A stretch of DNA of 64,000 bases from Tholera decimalis (GCA_943138885.2 OW964556.2:15766001-15830000), one strand, 5' to 3'; shown: positions 1 through 11,104, counted from the first letter of the stretch. Made by a program: numbers and translations. The notes: a model not told the origin generated them from the sequence alone.

Positions 1-1270
1 ATTGTGTTACTCAGTTACTGGATAGTGGCAGTCTATAGGTATGTAGTCGCTCCATATGAAACACTATTATAAGCTATAAATGGCTGGACCAAAAGCCGAC
101 CCCAACAAAGTAATAGGCTAGGCAGACTGTTCCTTATCCCATCAACAATGTATGCATACATCGATACAAACAACATAAGCATTTATGAGTTTATTACAAT
201 ATGAAAGTAGTCACTAAATTACGACAAAGTAGCAAATTCATAATAATTTCCAATTCTTTTTACTCTTACGAAGCAAACAAGCTGATTCCATTCGAAAGAA
301 AAATAAACAATATACATAGAAAACTACTTTTAAAACTAAAATATTAAACAACAAAAAACTACTCAAACAATTGAAAACAGTAAATTAATTAAATACAAAT
401 TCCTTAGTAAAATACCTATACATAAATCAATTTCAGATATACTTTCTGCTCAGGGTTTAAATGGATAACTGACATATTATACCCAGAGTAACACAAAATT
501 GTTCCAGAAACATTTGTTTGACTGCTGAAGTTATGATAAAAGTTATTATTATAATACAACGCTTACTTGAAGTCAGAAAATAGAATAATATTGAAACAAT
601 TACAAGTCACGTTACTCTAACACATTTTGAATTAAAGTTTTATTCAATAGACACAATAGTGATATAAGATCCACAAATTCATTAATACTGTTTGGCAAAC
701 GGAATGTATTAGGTACACATAGACGATTGATATCATTATATTATCAAGTAATCGGATAGCTTGTGTTACCTCACTGGGTAGGTACACTCCCTCGTTAGGT
801 CATTATTCTTTCCCAAGCAATTTGTGTAACGAGATCACTCTACCCTTGGCTTGTACTCCTTGTTACCTCTCACAAATATTATCGAATACAGATCCAATAC
901 CCTTTTTTTGTATGTTTTGATATATTGTGGAACACTCAGTCGTTTTGTGGCTCTGTCCTCACATTTCGTACTTACCTATAAGTTAGAATAGCTTTATTAT
1001 AATCCTAGAGTATAAACCAGTCACGAATACCCGTCACTTCTACATTATCACTTTTCCCTACATTGTCACTCTGTGATACACTAGAACAACCTTATCTCTA
1101 AAGGTATATTTTATATGTTGGCGTTATTTCCACTACTTATCTAGTTATACACATATAAAGTAGAAACATCACGAAGGAATGGACAAATCTTAATGGATCT
1201 AAATATATCACGTAAAAAACGTTTTTATTGCCTAACATAATCTTTAATTAGGGGCGGGAACGAGACAGAT
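1..1270. other. AT-rich sequence, no gene seen
   Basis: This stretch lies downstream of the minus-strand Ras gene's stop codon. Both strands carry frequent stops, and I recognise no domain, RNA gene or repeat family. It may include distal 3' untranslated or intergenic sequence. Confidence 0.5.
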
Positions 1271-1286
1271 GACGTACAATGCGGCC

Positions 1287-1389
1287 GTACAAAAATAAAG
1301 GTTTTAAAAAAATAAATGCAATTAGTAGTTGTTATTCCTGTTAACAACTGTTATTGGTATTTATTTTTTTAAAACCTTTATTTTTGTAC
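1287..1389. repeat. Foldback sequence with perfect 31-bp inverted arms
   Basis: The arms at 1287-1317 and 1359-1389 are exact reverse complements, 31 bases each, around a 41-base centre that itself contains a short GTTGTTA/TAACAAC stem. Weak outer similarity around GCGGCCGT (near 1281) and ACGGCCGT (near 1444) suggests a foldback nested in an older inverted-repeat element. The arms contain AATAAA on both strands, so the element could offer poly(A) signals to the Ras gene ending at 1853. That use is inferred. Confidence 0.75.
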
Positions 1390-1523
1390 GAGTGCACAAG
1401 CGCTAAAGTTCGCAGAGCCTAACTTCACACTCGCCAAGTTAGAACGGCCGTACTGTATGCTGCTGAAACTAATACGATAAATGGAATCAGAGAATTATTG
1501 TGTAAACCGAACCGGACCGGTGT

Positions 1524-1573
1524 GAACCGGATTGGAAGGTTCGTTTCTTAAAACGAACCTTACAATCCGGTTC
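1524..1573. repeat. Short near-perfect hairpin
   Basis: The arms 1524-1546 and 1551-1573 pair over 23 bases with one mismatch around a 4-base loop (CTTA). It lies about 280 bp past the Ras stop codon in the transcribed direction. It could be a 3'-UTR hairpin or a very small inverted-repeat element. The stem is too short for a typical pre-miRNA. Confidence 0.7.
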
Positions 1574-1852
1574 AGTTTGATTATTAATGTAATGTGATCT
1601 TTTTGTCATAAAGTGATATTTAAATCTTTTGGAACATTAAAATAAATTTCTTTGGAATCGTTAAAATTCATAAATATTTACTGTGATTTGTTAAGGAGAC
1701 TGGCTGAAGAAAAAAGCGGCGACCGCAACAGCGAATTATCATGAATATCTAATACAAATTCCGGTCAAATTAGAGTTTCATATAAACAGTTCTATCGGTA
1801 CGTATAGAAAATTCGAAAGTTTTCCGAGGTGAATCACGGACACGGGGCGCGC

Positions 1853-2158
1853 CTAAGAGATGACGCAAGAGTTGCGTTTATTGCTGTGTCGCTCACGGAT
1901 CTGCTGGAGATGTGCAAGTTGCGCCGGCGAGGGTACATGTGGCGCGTTGGGGCTAGATCCCGGAGGCCCTTGGGGGCCCGTGGGTAGCGACTGCCGCCGG
2001 CGCCGGCGCAGAGCAGGCGACAGATTGTACTTCACCTTCGCTTGCACCAAAAGCTCCTTGAAGATCTGCGACACGTTCACGTTATCCTTCGCCGAAGCCT
2101 CCACGAACCCATTCTCCCAGTCCACTGTCACCACAGACTCTGTGGTGTGGAATTCTAC
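1853..2158 (-). CDS. Ras-superfamily small GTPase, terminal coding exon (RASD/Dexras-like)
   Basis: Last coding exon of a small GTPase, encoding 101 residues and a TAG stop at 1853-1855. The minus strand shows an acceptor ending TTTTGCAG immediately before codon GTA (2158-2156). The reading frame continues that of the exon at 10672-11104 in phase 0. Residues 20-24 (EASAK) form the G5 guanine-binding motif. An alpha-helical stretch follows, then five consecutive arginines at residues 51-55, a Pro/Gly-rich linker, and a basic C-terminus ending in CVIS. CVIS is a CAAX box, and its final Ser predicts farnesylation. With the arginines this implies membrane attachment. The long basic extension after the G domain is typical of RASD1/RASD2-type proteins and longer than in classical Ras. 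Assignment to that family is by motif recognition only. Confidence 0.88.
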   Translation of the reverse strand, partial: VEFHTTESVVTVDWENGFVEASAKDNVNVSQIFKELLVQAKVKYNLSPALRRRRRQSLPTGPQGPPGSSPNAPHVPSPAQLAHLQQIRERHSNKRNSCVIS

Positions 2159-4629
2159 CTGCAAAACAAATTAGTTTTAATAGAAATACTCGTAGTTTGG
2201 TTTGTATTGAGTATAAGAATATAACTCTCTTCGCTTGACAGGCTACTGAGGTGAGGTTGCGCACGTGTATATATACGGAAAACTTTATGTTCCTTCAGGA
2301 AATTATTTTATATGTAATGTTTTACGTTACTGAATGAAGAAAATAGGTACATTGCGTTATTCGAGTGTTGTTATAACGATTCTTTAGAAGAATTTTACCT
2401 ATGAGGCAAATATTGAAGCAGCTGCGTCATCATTTCCAGAAGCTCTTTTGTTTGAAATGTCAGTTTCAGATAGATTCCCAGAAAATGCAATAACAGGCGA
2501 AATTTCGTCCACCGTTGCTTATAAAATTTTAATTTAAGAGAAGAAATTAAGTTTTTTTAATTATATGAAAACTACATAATATTGTTCTTTGTAATATATA
2601 AATTTTGTTTGGACATGAGTTGAATGTGTGAGAACAACTAAAGATACAAAACCGGTGCAAAATAAGAACCTCAACTTTCATGTACACCACGTAAAGGTAC
2701 TTTCACTGATCAATTTTTTGCAAATAAAGTCGTCAGTAGGTAATTAATATAGCTTTGTCAGAAAACCGACTTCTGTTTTAGTTAACCCAAATGAGTTTCG
2801 TACAGATTTATTACGCCAAGTTTTATTTTATGGGTTAAGTTTGAAGTATTCTCCAAATATGTGTCTCGAAACTACGCGAAAGACATCCAACTCTCTAGTC
2901 TAGTAAGTGGTATTAATAATGAGAGAATATCTTATACAAGTTTTCTACTCGTGTAGGTACAACCTGCATTGAATATTTATCTTTTAAGATCTAAAACTTT
3001 TACGTTGCAAAAAGGAACGATGACACAGCCATAAACAACGAAAGTACACGGAGAGTTATTGTAAAAACTGCTAGTAAAAACCAACGGCTGTGCTACGAAT
3101 CTCCATTCGAGAGTCCGCCTCTGTGTTCTATAAAACAAGGTTATGATGGCAGTGCAGTGCGGCGGGGCGGATATTGAGAGGCGAGGAGATCGGCCCCGGG
3201 GCCATTGTGCGCAGTGTTCCGGACACTGCCGCGCCTCGCCGCCACGAGACGTGTTCCCGACGACCGACTAACTTCGTCACGCGGCTTATGAAATATACAT
3301 GTTGCTGATGAAGTGGCTATACACACTATACTCAGTCCTAGTTCACTACAAATACAGTTTGGAAGTTCGCTGATACGAAATTAAACCGATTATGCTCGAC
3401 TGTCCCATTGTTTATGTTATCGAAGTATCATCCAATCTGTTCGATTTTCGTTGTCAGTTCTCGAAAAGCCTGATAGGCAATTGCAAAACTAAGCCGATTT
3501 GGATTAATTGTACAGAGTTTAAACACGGAGAGAATACACTTTTGCCTCTAAGTCATCCTTTTCTGTCTGTATGGACCAATTTAACTCAGTTTTGCAGAGT
3601 AGACGATGATAATCCGTAAATCATGTTGTTACTAACGAAGTTACAATTACAATACTGGCGAGAAAAGTTGTAACCATTGTCCCGGTACGCCGTACTGTGA
3701 GCCTGACAATAAGTACCCCAGTACAGTTTAACAAATTAAATTAACTTTGTTTTATACACTGAGTATACCGTATTGTAGTAGACAGACAGTTCGAATTAAA
3801 ACAGAGGACATTCTATTTTAGAGTCAAAAACAAAATATTGTTTAACCTCTATTGTCCCACTGTTAGGCAAAGGTACTATTTTCTGTGTGTTAATTACTCA
3901 GAACAAATTGTCATGAAGGATTCTAAGGCTTCACGCCAGAATTTCTGTCAGTCTAATCGGATCGTAATTTTTTTGAACCGAAGCTATGTAAAAGTGGTAT
4001 TACGTATTCGGTCACTGAGCTTTACGACTGTGCTACGAATCTCTATTCGAGAGTCACTGTTTTCGCTGCGTTCCATCGCTTTTTCGAAAGCCGTTGGATT
4101 TTTTAAACTCGAACAATAATAAATACAAAAAATATACATAGTAGGTACCTATGTATATCGTACACGTGCTGTTCCATTTCAAAAGGAAAATTGTATGATA
4201 GCAATATAAAAATTTCGCTACTATATTTATGTCCAAAGCAATTATTTTGTTTCGAGTAGAAAATAAAATAAAGCTTTTGCTAGAGATGTTGGGCACTGCG
4301 CACTGTGTTTAATTTATAATTGGCATAGTATCAGAGCACGAGGAAGCTTTGTTGGCTCCAACGCTAAAGTGAAATACTTTTGCTAAGCCTTTTAAGTAAG
4401 TTTAGATAGAACTTTGCTTTGTTCCCTAGAACACCAGGAACAGTATATTAGATACTCGACACGACTCAACTATTTCGAGTTTTTGCACAGAGCACCTACA
4501 AACTCAATAAAACACCTATTAGTTTGAGTGATTTCTGAGTAGCTTCAATTACTGTTGAGCTTTAAAGAATATTTATTTTATGTGAAGTAAATTGTCTTTG
4601 TGAGGAGGTTTTTGCTTTTAATATTTTTA
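2159..4629. other. Distal part of the Ras-gene intron, no gene seen
   Basis: Mostly AT-rich intron sequence. It has a CpG-rich patch at about 3150-3290 and a 28-bp motif repeated at 3088-3115 and 4028-4055 with one mismatch. Open frames here are short and resemble no family I know. Confidence 0.6.
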
Positions 4630-4818
4630 AAAACATTGCGCCATATTATGAATTTCGTTCATTTGTTTCGTGAGAGTTTCGTATTTTTATAAATACCCAA
4701 ATCCGGAACAAGTATTTGTAGTCCATACGAACATTTGTTGCGGTGTGGGAATCGAACTCATGACACGAAGCGCAGCAGCCGATCCCTCAGTCACTGCGCC
4801 AACCCTGACGTCAATTGT
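4630..4818 (-). repeat. tRNA-derived SINE, minus strand
   Basis: Read on the minus strand, it has a box A-like GGCGCAGTGACTGAGGG followed by a box B-like GAGTTCGATTCCC, the arrangement of a tRNA-type polymerase III promoter, and then a non-tRNA body. The body resembles the decayed SINE at 21640-21800, sharing the GCGCC end and the box B-side sequence. Confidence 0.65.
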
Positions 4819-5365
4819 TTACATTATGCTAAAACCATCCATTATGCTTTATTAGAATAATACATTATTTCTTGTTTTAATACTTTAGTAGCCCAATATA
4901 CTTCTTGACATGAAATAACAAAGTTCTTTGTTTCTAGGTTTTCTTTTTATTATAATTAAGGATAGTAGTCAATTTTAATTTCCGTTTAGTTATAAGACTT
5001 GTTTTCGTGACATTGTTTTTTGTGAGCGTGATATTAGAAAAAATATTAGAGTGATTTTTATTTGAGTGGCCGTAGGCTTTCAAAGGCCATTTCAAATTGT
5101 AAGAACGTTTGTTTTCCAAGTTGCTTTGAACAATTACAGTTGCAAACAATTTTGAGTAGTATTTTATTAATTTTATATGTACTAATTAAGTAATGTTAAT
5201 GTTTATTATGTTAATGTACCATTTGCCGTATGCATAGTTTTTATGTCTGTATTTCAAACACCAAACACATTTGAGTAGCTTATTATTCCTGATGAGTGGA
5301 TTAGGTATTCATAATAACATTTAAATAATGTAGACAACATACCCCCACATTAAATGCAAAAACAT

Positions 5366-5428
5366 ACCTACACATACACACATTACCACTCACACACTCA
5401 TATAAACACACACACACACAAACAAAAC
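5366..5428. repeat. Degenerate CA-rich microsatellite
   Basis: An irregular run of ACAC/CACACA units lies in the Ras-gene intron. Confidence 0.7.
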
Positions 5429-5929
5429 ATATTATCATAATATGTTTTCTTGATTTTGTAATTAGTTTTATTCTTATTAATTATAGTTTCAAACCTTGTC
5501 ATTCACACTATGTCAGTTATGAAGAGTTAGGCCTCCTGGCACAGGTGTTTCATATACTTAAAAGGAGACCCCTGCGTAAGATAGATTGTTTAAGACAAAT
5601 GTGACAATGAAATAAACTTATCAAACACATAGCCTATTTGTATATACCACTTTTTGTGCAGTATTGTCTTTTTAGTATAAATACCTATTATGTTCTGTGT
5701 AACTAGATTGTTCTCGACCCCTACATACCGATTGTCCTAGCTCTGATGTCGAGGCCACATTGATGTAGGTATGTTTTTTTTAGAAATGAGTGTTATATTA
5801 TATTTTTCCATTAAATAACAAGGTTTAATGTAAAATCGAATATTGAATAGAGAAGAAGTATTTACAGAGTTGAAAGCCAGAGTGTAAATACTCAAAAACG
5901 ATTAAAAAATAACTACAATTTTCAAGTTT

Positions 5930-7062
5930 TTCAGTGCTAGTTCAATAACTGATATCGAAACAGCACGTTTAGTCTACTTTAGTTACTTTCACAGCGTGAT
6001 GTCATACGGCATTTTACTTTGGGGAAATGCCGCCGACATTCACTCAATATTTGTATTACAAAAAAGGGCCATTCGTGCAATTTATAAATTAAGTCCCAAG
6101 CACTCCTTAAGATACAAATTTAAAGAGATTAATATTATGACTGTGCCATCTCAGTATATTTATGAGAATCTCTTGTATGCACACAAAAATATTAATCTGT
6201 TTAAAAAATACAGTGATATTCATAATGTAAATACAAGGAACAAAGACACATATGTCATTCCTAAAACAAGGTTAAAAAAAATAGGTGGTTCGTTTAGATG
6301 CCAATGTATACGTTTTTATAATAAAATTCCTAGCCATATTCAAGAACTAAGTATTCATAAATTCGAATATTTATAAAACGTAAGCTATGTCAGAAAGCTT
6401 TTTACACTGTTAAAGATTATATTGAGGACAAGAAGGCTTGGGAATGAGCTGCTCCAGTGATAAACGTGAGCCTTTTTTATTTTTTTTATTTTGATAGTTG
6501 ATTTATTTTTTATTGATTAAAATATTTGTTTTGTTAAGTATTGTATATACCTATTTATTTTGTTTTTGTTTTTTTTTTATATATAATTATTTCATTATTT
6601 TTAATGTGAGGACAATGTAGGTTATTCTTTCTTCGTTGTGTTTACTTTCACTATAATTTATTTAATGATGTCAAGCAGTTTGAGTATTTGTGTGGCCTAC
6701 CCAAACGTCCGTTGGTATTTTTTGTCAAATTGTTGAGCTCCTTAAGTTCTAAGTTGAGCTACACGATAACTGACAAATGCTTGCACTGTCTGGACAGGTC
6801 CGCTCAAATTTGCGTGGTTATTTCCTCAAAAGAATACCACAGACATGAACCTACATGCTTCTCATATAAAAATACAAATTGTCTGGACTTTAAAAGAGAC
6901 TATGACCTCTGAGTTTGTTTCGGTGTTTCTTCTCAGAGTAGTCAGTTAGGAAATACCGGCCTCATCTAGCTAAACTTAACACGCAAAAAAACATGACGTG
7001 TAAAAGTGTTATTTATAACCAATTTACAAAATAAATATTTCATTTCATTTCATTTCATTTCA
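5930..7062 (+). mobile_element. 5'-truncated LINE with (ATTTC)n tail
   Basis: Carries the C-terminal end of a LINE ORF2 (open to 6376) with the late-RT motif MSYGILLWG and a terminal section with FYNKIPSHI, the kind of ending seen in CR1/Jockey-like elements. A roughly 650-bp 3' UTR follows and ends in tandem ATTTC units at 7038-7062. The 5' side is truncated and most of the reverse transcriptase is missing. The 3' UTR closely matches the minus-strand copy at 37247-37828, so this family moved recently. Confidence 0.8.
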
Positions 7063-7069
7063 ATGTAAA

Positions 7070-7293
7070 TTAAAAGTCACAACCCCCTCCTTCTTTCAAA
7101 AATATGGTAAAAGATCTCTCTCTTTAATCTGTTACTATTTTTATGTTTCAACTTTTTTATGTATATGCATATGTATATATTGAGTATGTAGTTTATTACT
7201 TATGTATTGTATATAAGTGATGGACTCCCCACGTATTTATTTTCCCTGCTGTATCAGATCCATCCAAAGGTTGTCTGTAAAAGATCGCTTTTT
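7070..7293 (+). mobile_element. LINE 3'-UTR fragment, left of a nested insertion
   Basis: The segment ending CCAAAGGTTGTCTG plus a downstream GATCGCTTTTT resembles the 3' UTR of the minus-strand LINE at 17813-18705, which has CCAAAGGTTGTCTGGAAG. The rest of the UTR, with GTACAATAAAG, appears at about 7790-7850 after the foldback insertion. Inferred from this pairwise similarity within the window. Confidence 0.5.
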
Positions 7294-7755
7294 AACCGAC
7301 TTCAAAAAAGGAGGAGGTTCTCAATTCGTCTTGAACTTTTTTTTTATATAAGTTCATAACTCCGAGACGGTGAGACCGATTTGGAAAATTCTTTTTGCGT
7401 TTGAAAGGGTATTCTTTCTAGTTGGTCCCTTTGTTACGAAATCAGGATTTGATGATGGGATCCTGGAGAAATCGAGGGAACTCTTCAAATATTATAGGCA
7501 AACATTATGGCTTTTGTAACTAGATAAATTACAAACCCACCCACTAAAAAGCATTAAACAAATTTTTTTAGCAAAAAATGGAACCGACTGCCATATCGAA
7601 ACACTACAAAGCTAAAAATAACTTTAATTTTGGAAGGCGGTGTGAAAAAAGAAGAATATCCAAAACCGATTACCGAAATTAAAGTTATTTTTGGCTTTGT
7701 AGTGTTTTGATATGGAAGTCGGTTCTATTTTTTTCTAAAAATTTTTTTGCAATAA
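7294..7755 (+). mobile_element. AACCGACTTC foldback element
   Basis: Starts AACCGACTTCAAAAAAGGAGG. Inside, arms near 7583-7635 and 7672-7730 form a long inverted repeat around CCGAC and GTCGG ends. The same architecture lies in the opposite orientation at 16752-17273, and a shorter relative is at 28844-29135. No coding capacity, so it is a nonautonomous element; the superfamily is not assigned. Confidence 0.6.
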
Positions 7756-7789
7756 GATTGCCCATTGTAACACCCTTTGTAGTTTTTAA

Positions 7790-7855
7790 GCCCTTATTTA
7801 ATTCTGTTATGATGTACAATAAAGAGTATATCTATATATCTATCACACAAGTGTG
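7790..7855 (+). mobile_element. LINE 3'-UTR fragment, right of the nested insertion
   Basis: Contains GTACAATAAAG followed by an (ATCT)-like tail, as in the 3' end of the minus-strand LINE near 17813-17850. It looks like the continuation of the fragment ending at 7293. Confidence 0.45.
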
Positions 7856-7859
7856 TCAA

Positions 7860-9963
7860 TAAAGAGCGAAAGCTTAAAACCCGAAGATACCACAGTGTTC
7901 TTAGGCATTATACTTTAGATGCGAAGCTTCAGTGGGGCCCCCATATAGATAAATTGTCCAAAAAGCTTAGCTTTGCAGCATTTGCCGTTCGAAAAATTCG
8001 TGGCTTAACTGATTTAGAGACGGCTCGTTTAGTGTACTTTAGTTATTTTCATAGTGTGATGTCATTCGACATTTTGCTACATGGGGGAATGCCGCCGATA
8101 TAAATACAATATTTGTGTTACAAAAAAGAGCCATTCGTACATTGATATATTAAAAGGAGGCAGATACGGTACTAGACACAGCGTTTGGTCCTACAAAACT
8201 AAGTGATTGCCCGTAGTTATAGTTGGCGGGCGCTCAGTCGCGTACAGAACGTTGTTGATCAAATGATCATACAGCTCAAGAAATTCTCGTCTCTTCGTGT
8301 TTTTAAGGATTTTTTTTGGAATAAATACGCCTCAAAATGACTTCATGTGTAGCTAGACAGTGTTTTAATTACACCAGTAAGAAAAATAAGAGACATGGGT
8401 CATGGGATCACTTATTACGTACTTACCTAATACATGCAATCTTATTTCATTCATAAGCACAAACATTCGGCAGCTGAGGCGATTTCGCTCGCACTACAGC
8501 GCCGTCTCCTATCGCTATCCTTGTCTATCGGTAACTGTAGGTTTGGGACTGATGACGACACTGAACACAGTTACTGTGCATGTATTCGTGCGCCGAGCCC
8601 AGGTTTACTGATTGCGATGTTAGAGAGTAACTTATCTTCCTCCTTTTTATACATCAATGCATTCGTACTATTTATAAATTAAGTCCACGGCACTTCCTCC
8701 GAGATAAATTTAAAGAAATTAATATAATGACTGTGCCCTCTCACTATATTTATGAGAATCGAATCTCTTGTATGCACATAAAAATAATAATCTCTTTAAA
8801 AAATACAGTGATGTCCATAACGTAAATACTAGAAATAAACACAACTTTGTCATTCCAAAAACAAGGCTCAAGAAAATAGGTGGTTCTTTTAAATGCCAGT
8901 GCATACGTTTTTATAATAAACTACCCTGCATTTGCAAGAACTGAGCCTCAATAAATTTAAATTAGTCATAAAACGTAAGCTTTTCCAGAAAGCTTTTTAC
9001 ACAGTTAAAGACTACATTGAGTATTAAAAGGCTTAGGATTGAGCGGCTCCAGTGATATACAGGGAGCATTAGTGTTGTTTATTATCACAATTTCTTGTAT
9101 TTTATTTTTATAAAAATTGACACCTTTTTAAATATCTATTTTGACATGGATATTTACTTTTTAAAGTATAATATTTTATTTTTATTTTATTTTGGCATGA
9201 ATATTTAAATTGTAAAGTATAATATTATTAATCTTTTTTTATTATTAACTTAATTATGTACTTAAATGCGAAGATTATGTGGTTTTTTTTTTTATTTCCT
9301 TGTTTTTTAATTTACTCTCTTACGACGATGTCTGGCAGTTTGAGTGCTTTCGCGATCTACTTAAATGTCCCTTTTTTGGCATTGTTCGTTAGGTCGTTGA
9401 GCTCCTTAGTAGTCCAAAGTTGAGCTTACGTAGAGACTAACTGACAAAGGCTTGCACTGACAGGACGGGTCTACTCAAATCTGTGTGGTTCTTTTCTCAA
9501 AAGGCCATTTCAGACTTATTTACATAATCCTCATAGACGATTGTGAATATGTGAACTATGTAGGTTATTTTATTCGAGTTAAACATGATTGTCTAGCAGT
9601 TTGAGTGATTTTTGCGGCCTACCCAAACGTCCTTACCTTGGTATTGTTCGGCAAATCGTTAAGCTATACGTCATTTGACAAATGCTTGCACTGTATGGAC
9701 AGGCCCACTTCGAAAGATCGCCTCAGACTGCAGGCATCTTTCTTCGAAAGATCGCCTCAGACTGAAACCTACAAGGTTCCTATATAATTAAACCAGTATA
9801 GATTGTATGGACTTTAAAAGAGACAGACCCAGAGTTTGTTTCAGTGTTTCTTCTCAGGGTAGTCAGTTAGGAAACACCGGCCTTATCTAGTAAATATTTA
9901 CGAAAAAAATGACGTGTAAAAGTGTTATTTAATAACAAATTTGAAAAATAAAGATCATTTATC
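7860..9963 (+). mobile_element. 5'-truncated LINE, split by a P-like element
   Basis: Second copy of the (ATTTC)n LINE family. 7880-8139 encodes an RT C-terminal stretch (FLGIILDAKLQWGPHIDKL in part) and resumes at 8668-8950, with frameshifts and stops, so it is a pseudogene. The ORF is interrupted at 8140-8659 by a DNA transposon. The 3' UTR region appears twice, at about 9330-9500 and 9598-9890, from an internal duplication or a second insertion. A 23-bp unit around GAAAGATCGCCTCAGACTG is directly repeated near 9708 and 9743. Confidence 0.75.
8140..8659 (+). mobile_element. P-element-like nonautonomous transposon with a THAP start
   Basis: A 520-bp insertion inside the LINE ORF, flanked by an exact 8-bp target duplication CATTCGTA (8132-8139 and 8660-8667). 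The ends are inverted repeats, 8140-8160 and 8639-8659, pairing at 19 of 21 positions and beginning CATTGAT. At 8337 an ATG opens MTSCVARQCFNY followed by a Lys-rich run. This matches the N-terminal C-x4-C half of a THAP zinc finger, the DNA-binding domain of P-element transposases. The rest of the domain and the catalytic part are missing. The 8-bp duplication, CAT-starting ends and THAP remnant together favour the P superfamily over hAT. Confidence 0.65.
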
Positions 9964-10671
9964 TACAGAAAAAAGCAAAAGAATTGAGAATTATTTGGTC
10001 ATATTTCACAATTATTTGATTTGGTGACATCCGGCAGCTGTCGGGGCACAACGTCAGTTGTTAAGTTTCCTGCAAGCTTTCGCTCACATATTGCAAGTTG
10101 TGACATTGCAGAAATTCAATTTTCCTAACAACACGTTTGAAACGAATTCATAGTAAATGCGGAGTCAAATGCTGCAGATCGTTTTAAAAGATTTGTGACG
10201 GTAATCGTATTTTATTTGCACTCTCTTGTGATTCACGACTTTCAATAATAAATAGGTCCTATATTGCATACTACTGATTTACGAATTGGATCTGTAACAC
10301 ATAGTGAAAAAGGCAAGCTTTTATCCAACAAAATTCTTTATTTGTCCAAGTATTTACGAAGTCGCCATACGACTGGATTTTCAATTGCTTCTACCCGACA
10401 GATTTCTTAGAATATTTGAACAAATCCTACGGCTATATGATACGTAATACCCGCTTGATCCGCTTCACCCGTCACTTTGTTATCCAACCTTTATCACGCT
10501 AAACTGTGTAGCTCTGCACACACAGTCAACAAACATGACACGTAAATATTTAACACCAAAAAATTTTTAGCCTACTTGAGATTGCTCACATAAAAGACGC
10601 CGTGAAAATATCACGTGAGGTAAAACCTAATTTCTAGTTAGACCTTTGTAAAGAAGAAAAGAATCGCTTAC
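9964..10671. other. Ras-gene intron, proximal part, no gene seen
   Basis: AT-rich intron sequence up to the splice donor. On the minus strand the donor reads CAG then GTAAGCG, with the intron's first base at 10671. No repeat family recognised. Confidence 0.6.
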
Positions 10672-11104
10672 CTGTCTCGCACCAGTTTCTGCCAGATCCA
10701 CCTTATTGCCAACAATGACAATAGGGACAGCCGTGCTATCTTTAGTTTCGTGGATCTGATCTCTTAGGAGCCTCACTTCGGTGAAACTGTTGGCGTCAGT
10801 AATGTCGTACACCAGTATGAATGCGTCAGCTGACTGCATGGACAGCGTCCTCATGGCGGGGAACTCGTAAGCTCCCGATGTGTCTAATATATCCAGCGTG
10901 AGTCGCACTCCGGACACGTTAAAGTCCCCGTGATGCATCTCTTCTATAGTACGCTTGTACTTCGGTGAAAATGTGTTGTATAGAAACTGTGATATGAGCG
11001 ACGATTTGCCAACTTTGGCAGCTCCTAAAACTACTATTTTGTGTCGTACAGCGTTGTTGGTGAGGTTACCGCTGCTGGATACAGTATCTTCGGTGCGCTC
11101 CGTC
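10672..11104 (-). CDS. Ras-superfamily small GTPase, G-domain exon (RASD/Dexras-like)
   Basis: A 433-bp exon with 144 full codons, preceded on the minus strand by an acceptor TTTTCAG and followed by the donor GTAAG. It starts with the last base of a split codon. Motifs in exon numbering are the P-loop GAAKVGKS (27-34), switch I YKRTIEE with Thr52, G3 DTSG (74-77) and G4 NKVD (133-136). G5 lies in the terminal exon at 1853-2158. KVGK, TIEE, LDILDTSG and FPAMR are hallmarks of RASD-type GTPases. The Ras Gly12, Gly13 and Gln61 positions are Ala29, Lys30 and Ala78, so weak intrinsic GTP hydrolysis is predicted. There is no in-frame Met before the P-loop, so an upstream exon must supply the start. 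The likely role is membrane-bound signalling; the pathway cannot be told from the sequence. Confidence 0.92.

Noticed and set aside
1524..1573. microRNA precursor
   Set aside because: A 23-bp stem with a 4-base loop is much shorter than a typical animal pre-miRNA.
1860..2174. Plus-strand ORF of 104 codons
   Set aside because: It is antisense to the Ras terminal exon, whose splice acceptor, SAK motif and CAAX box are on the minus strand.
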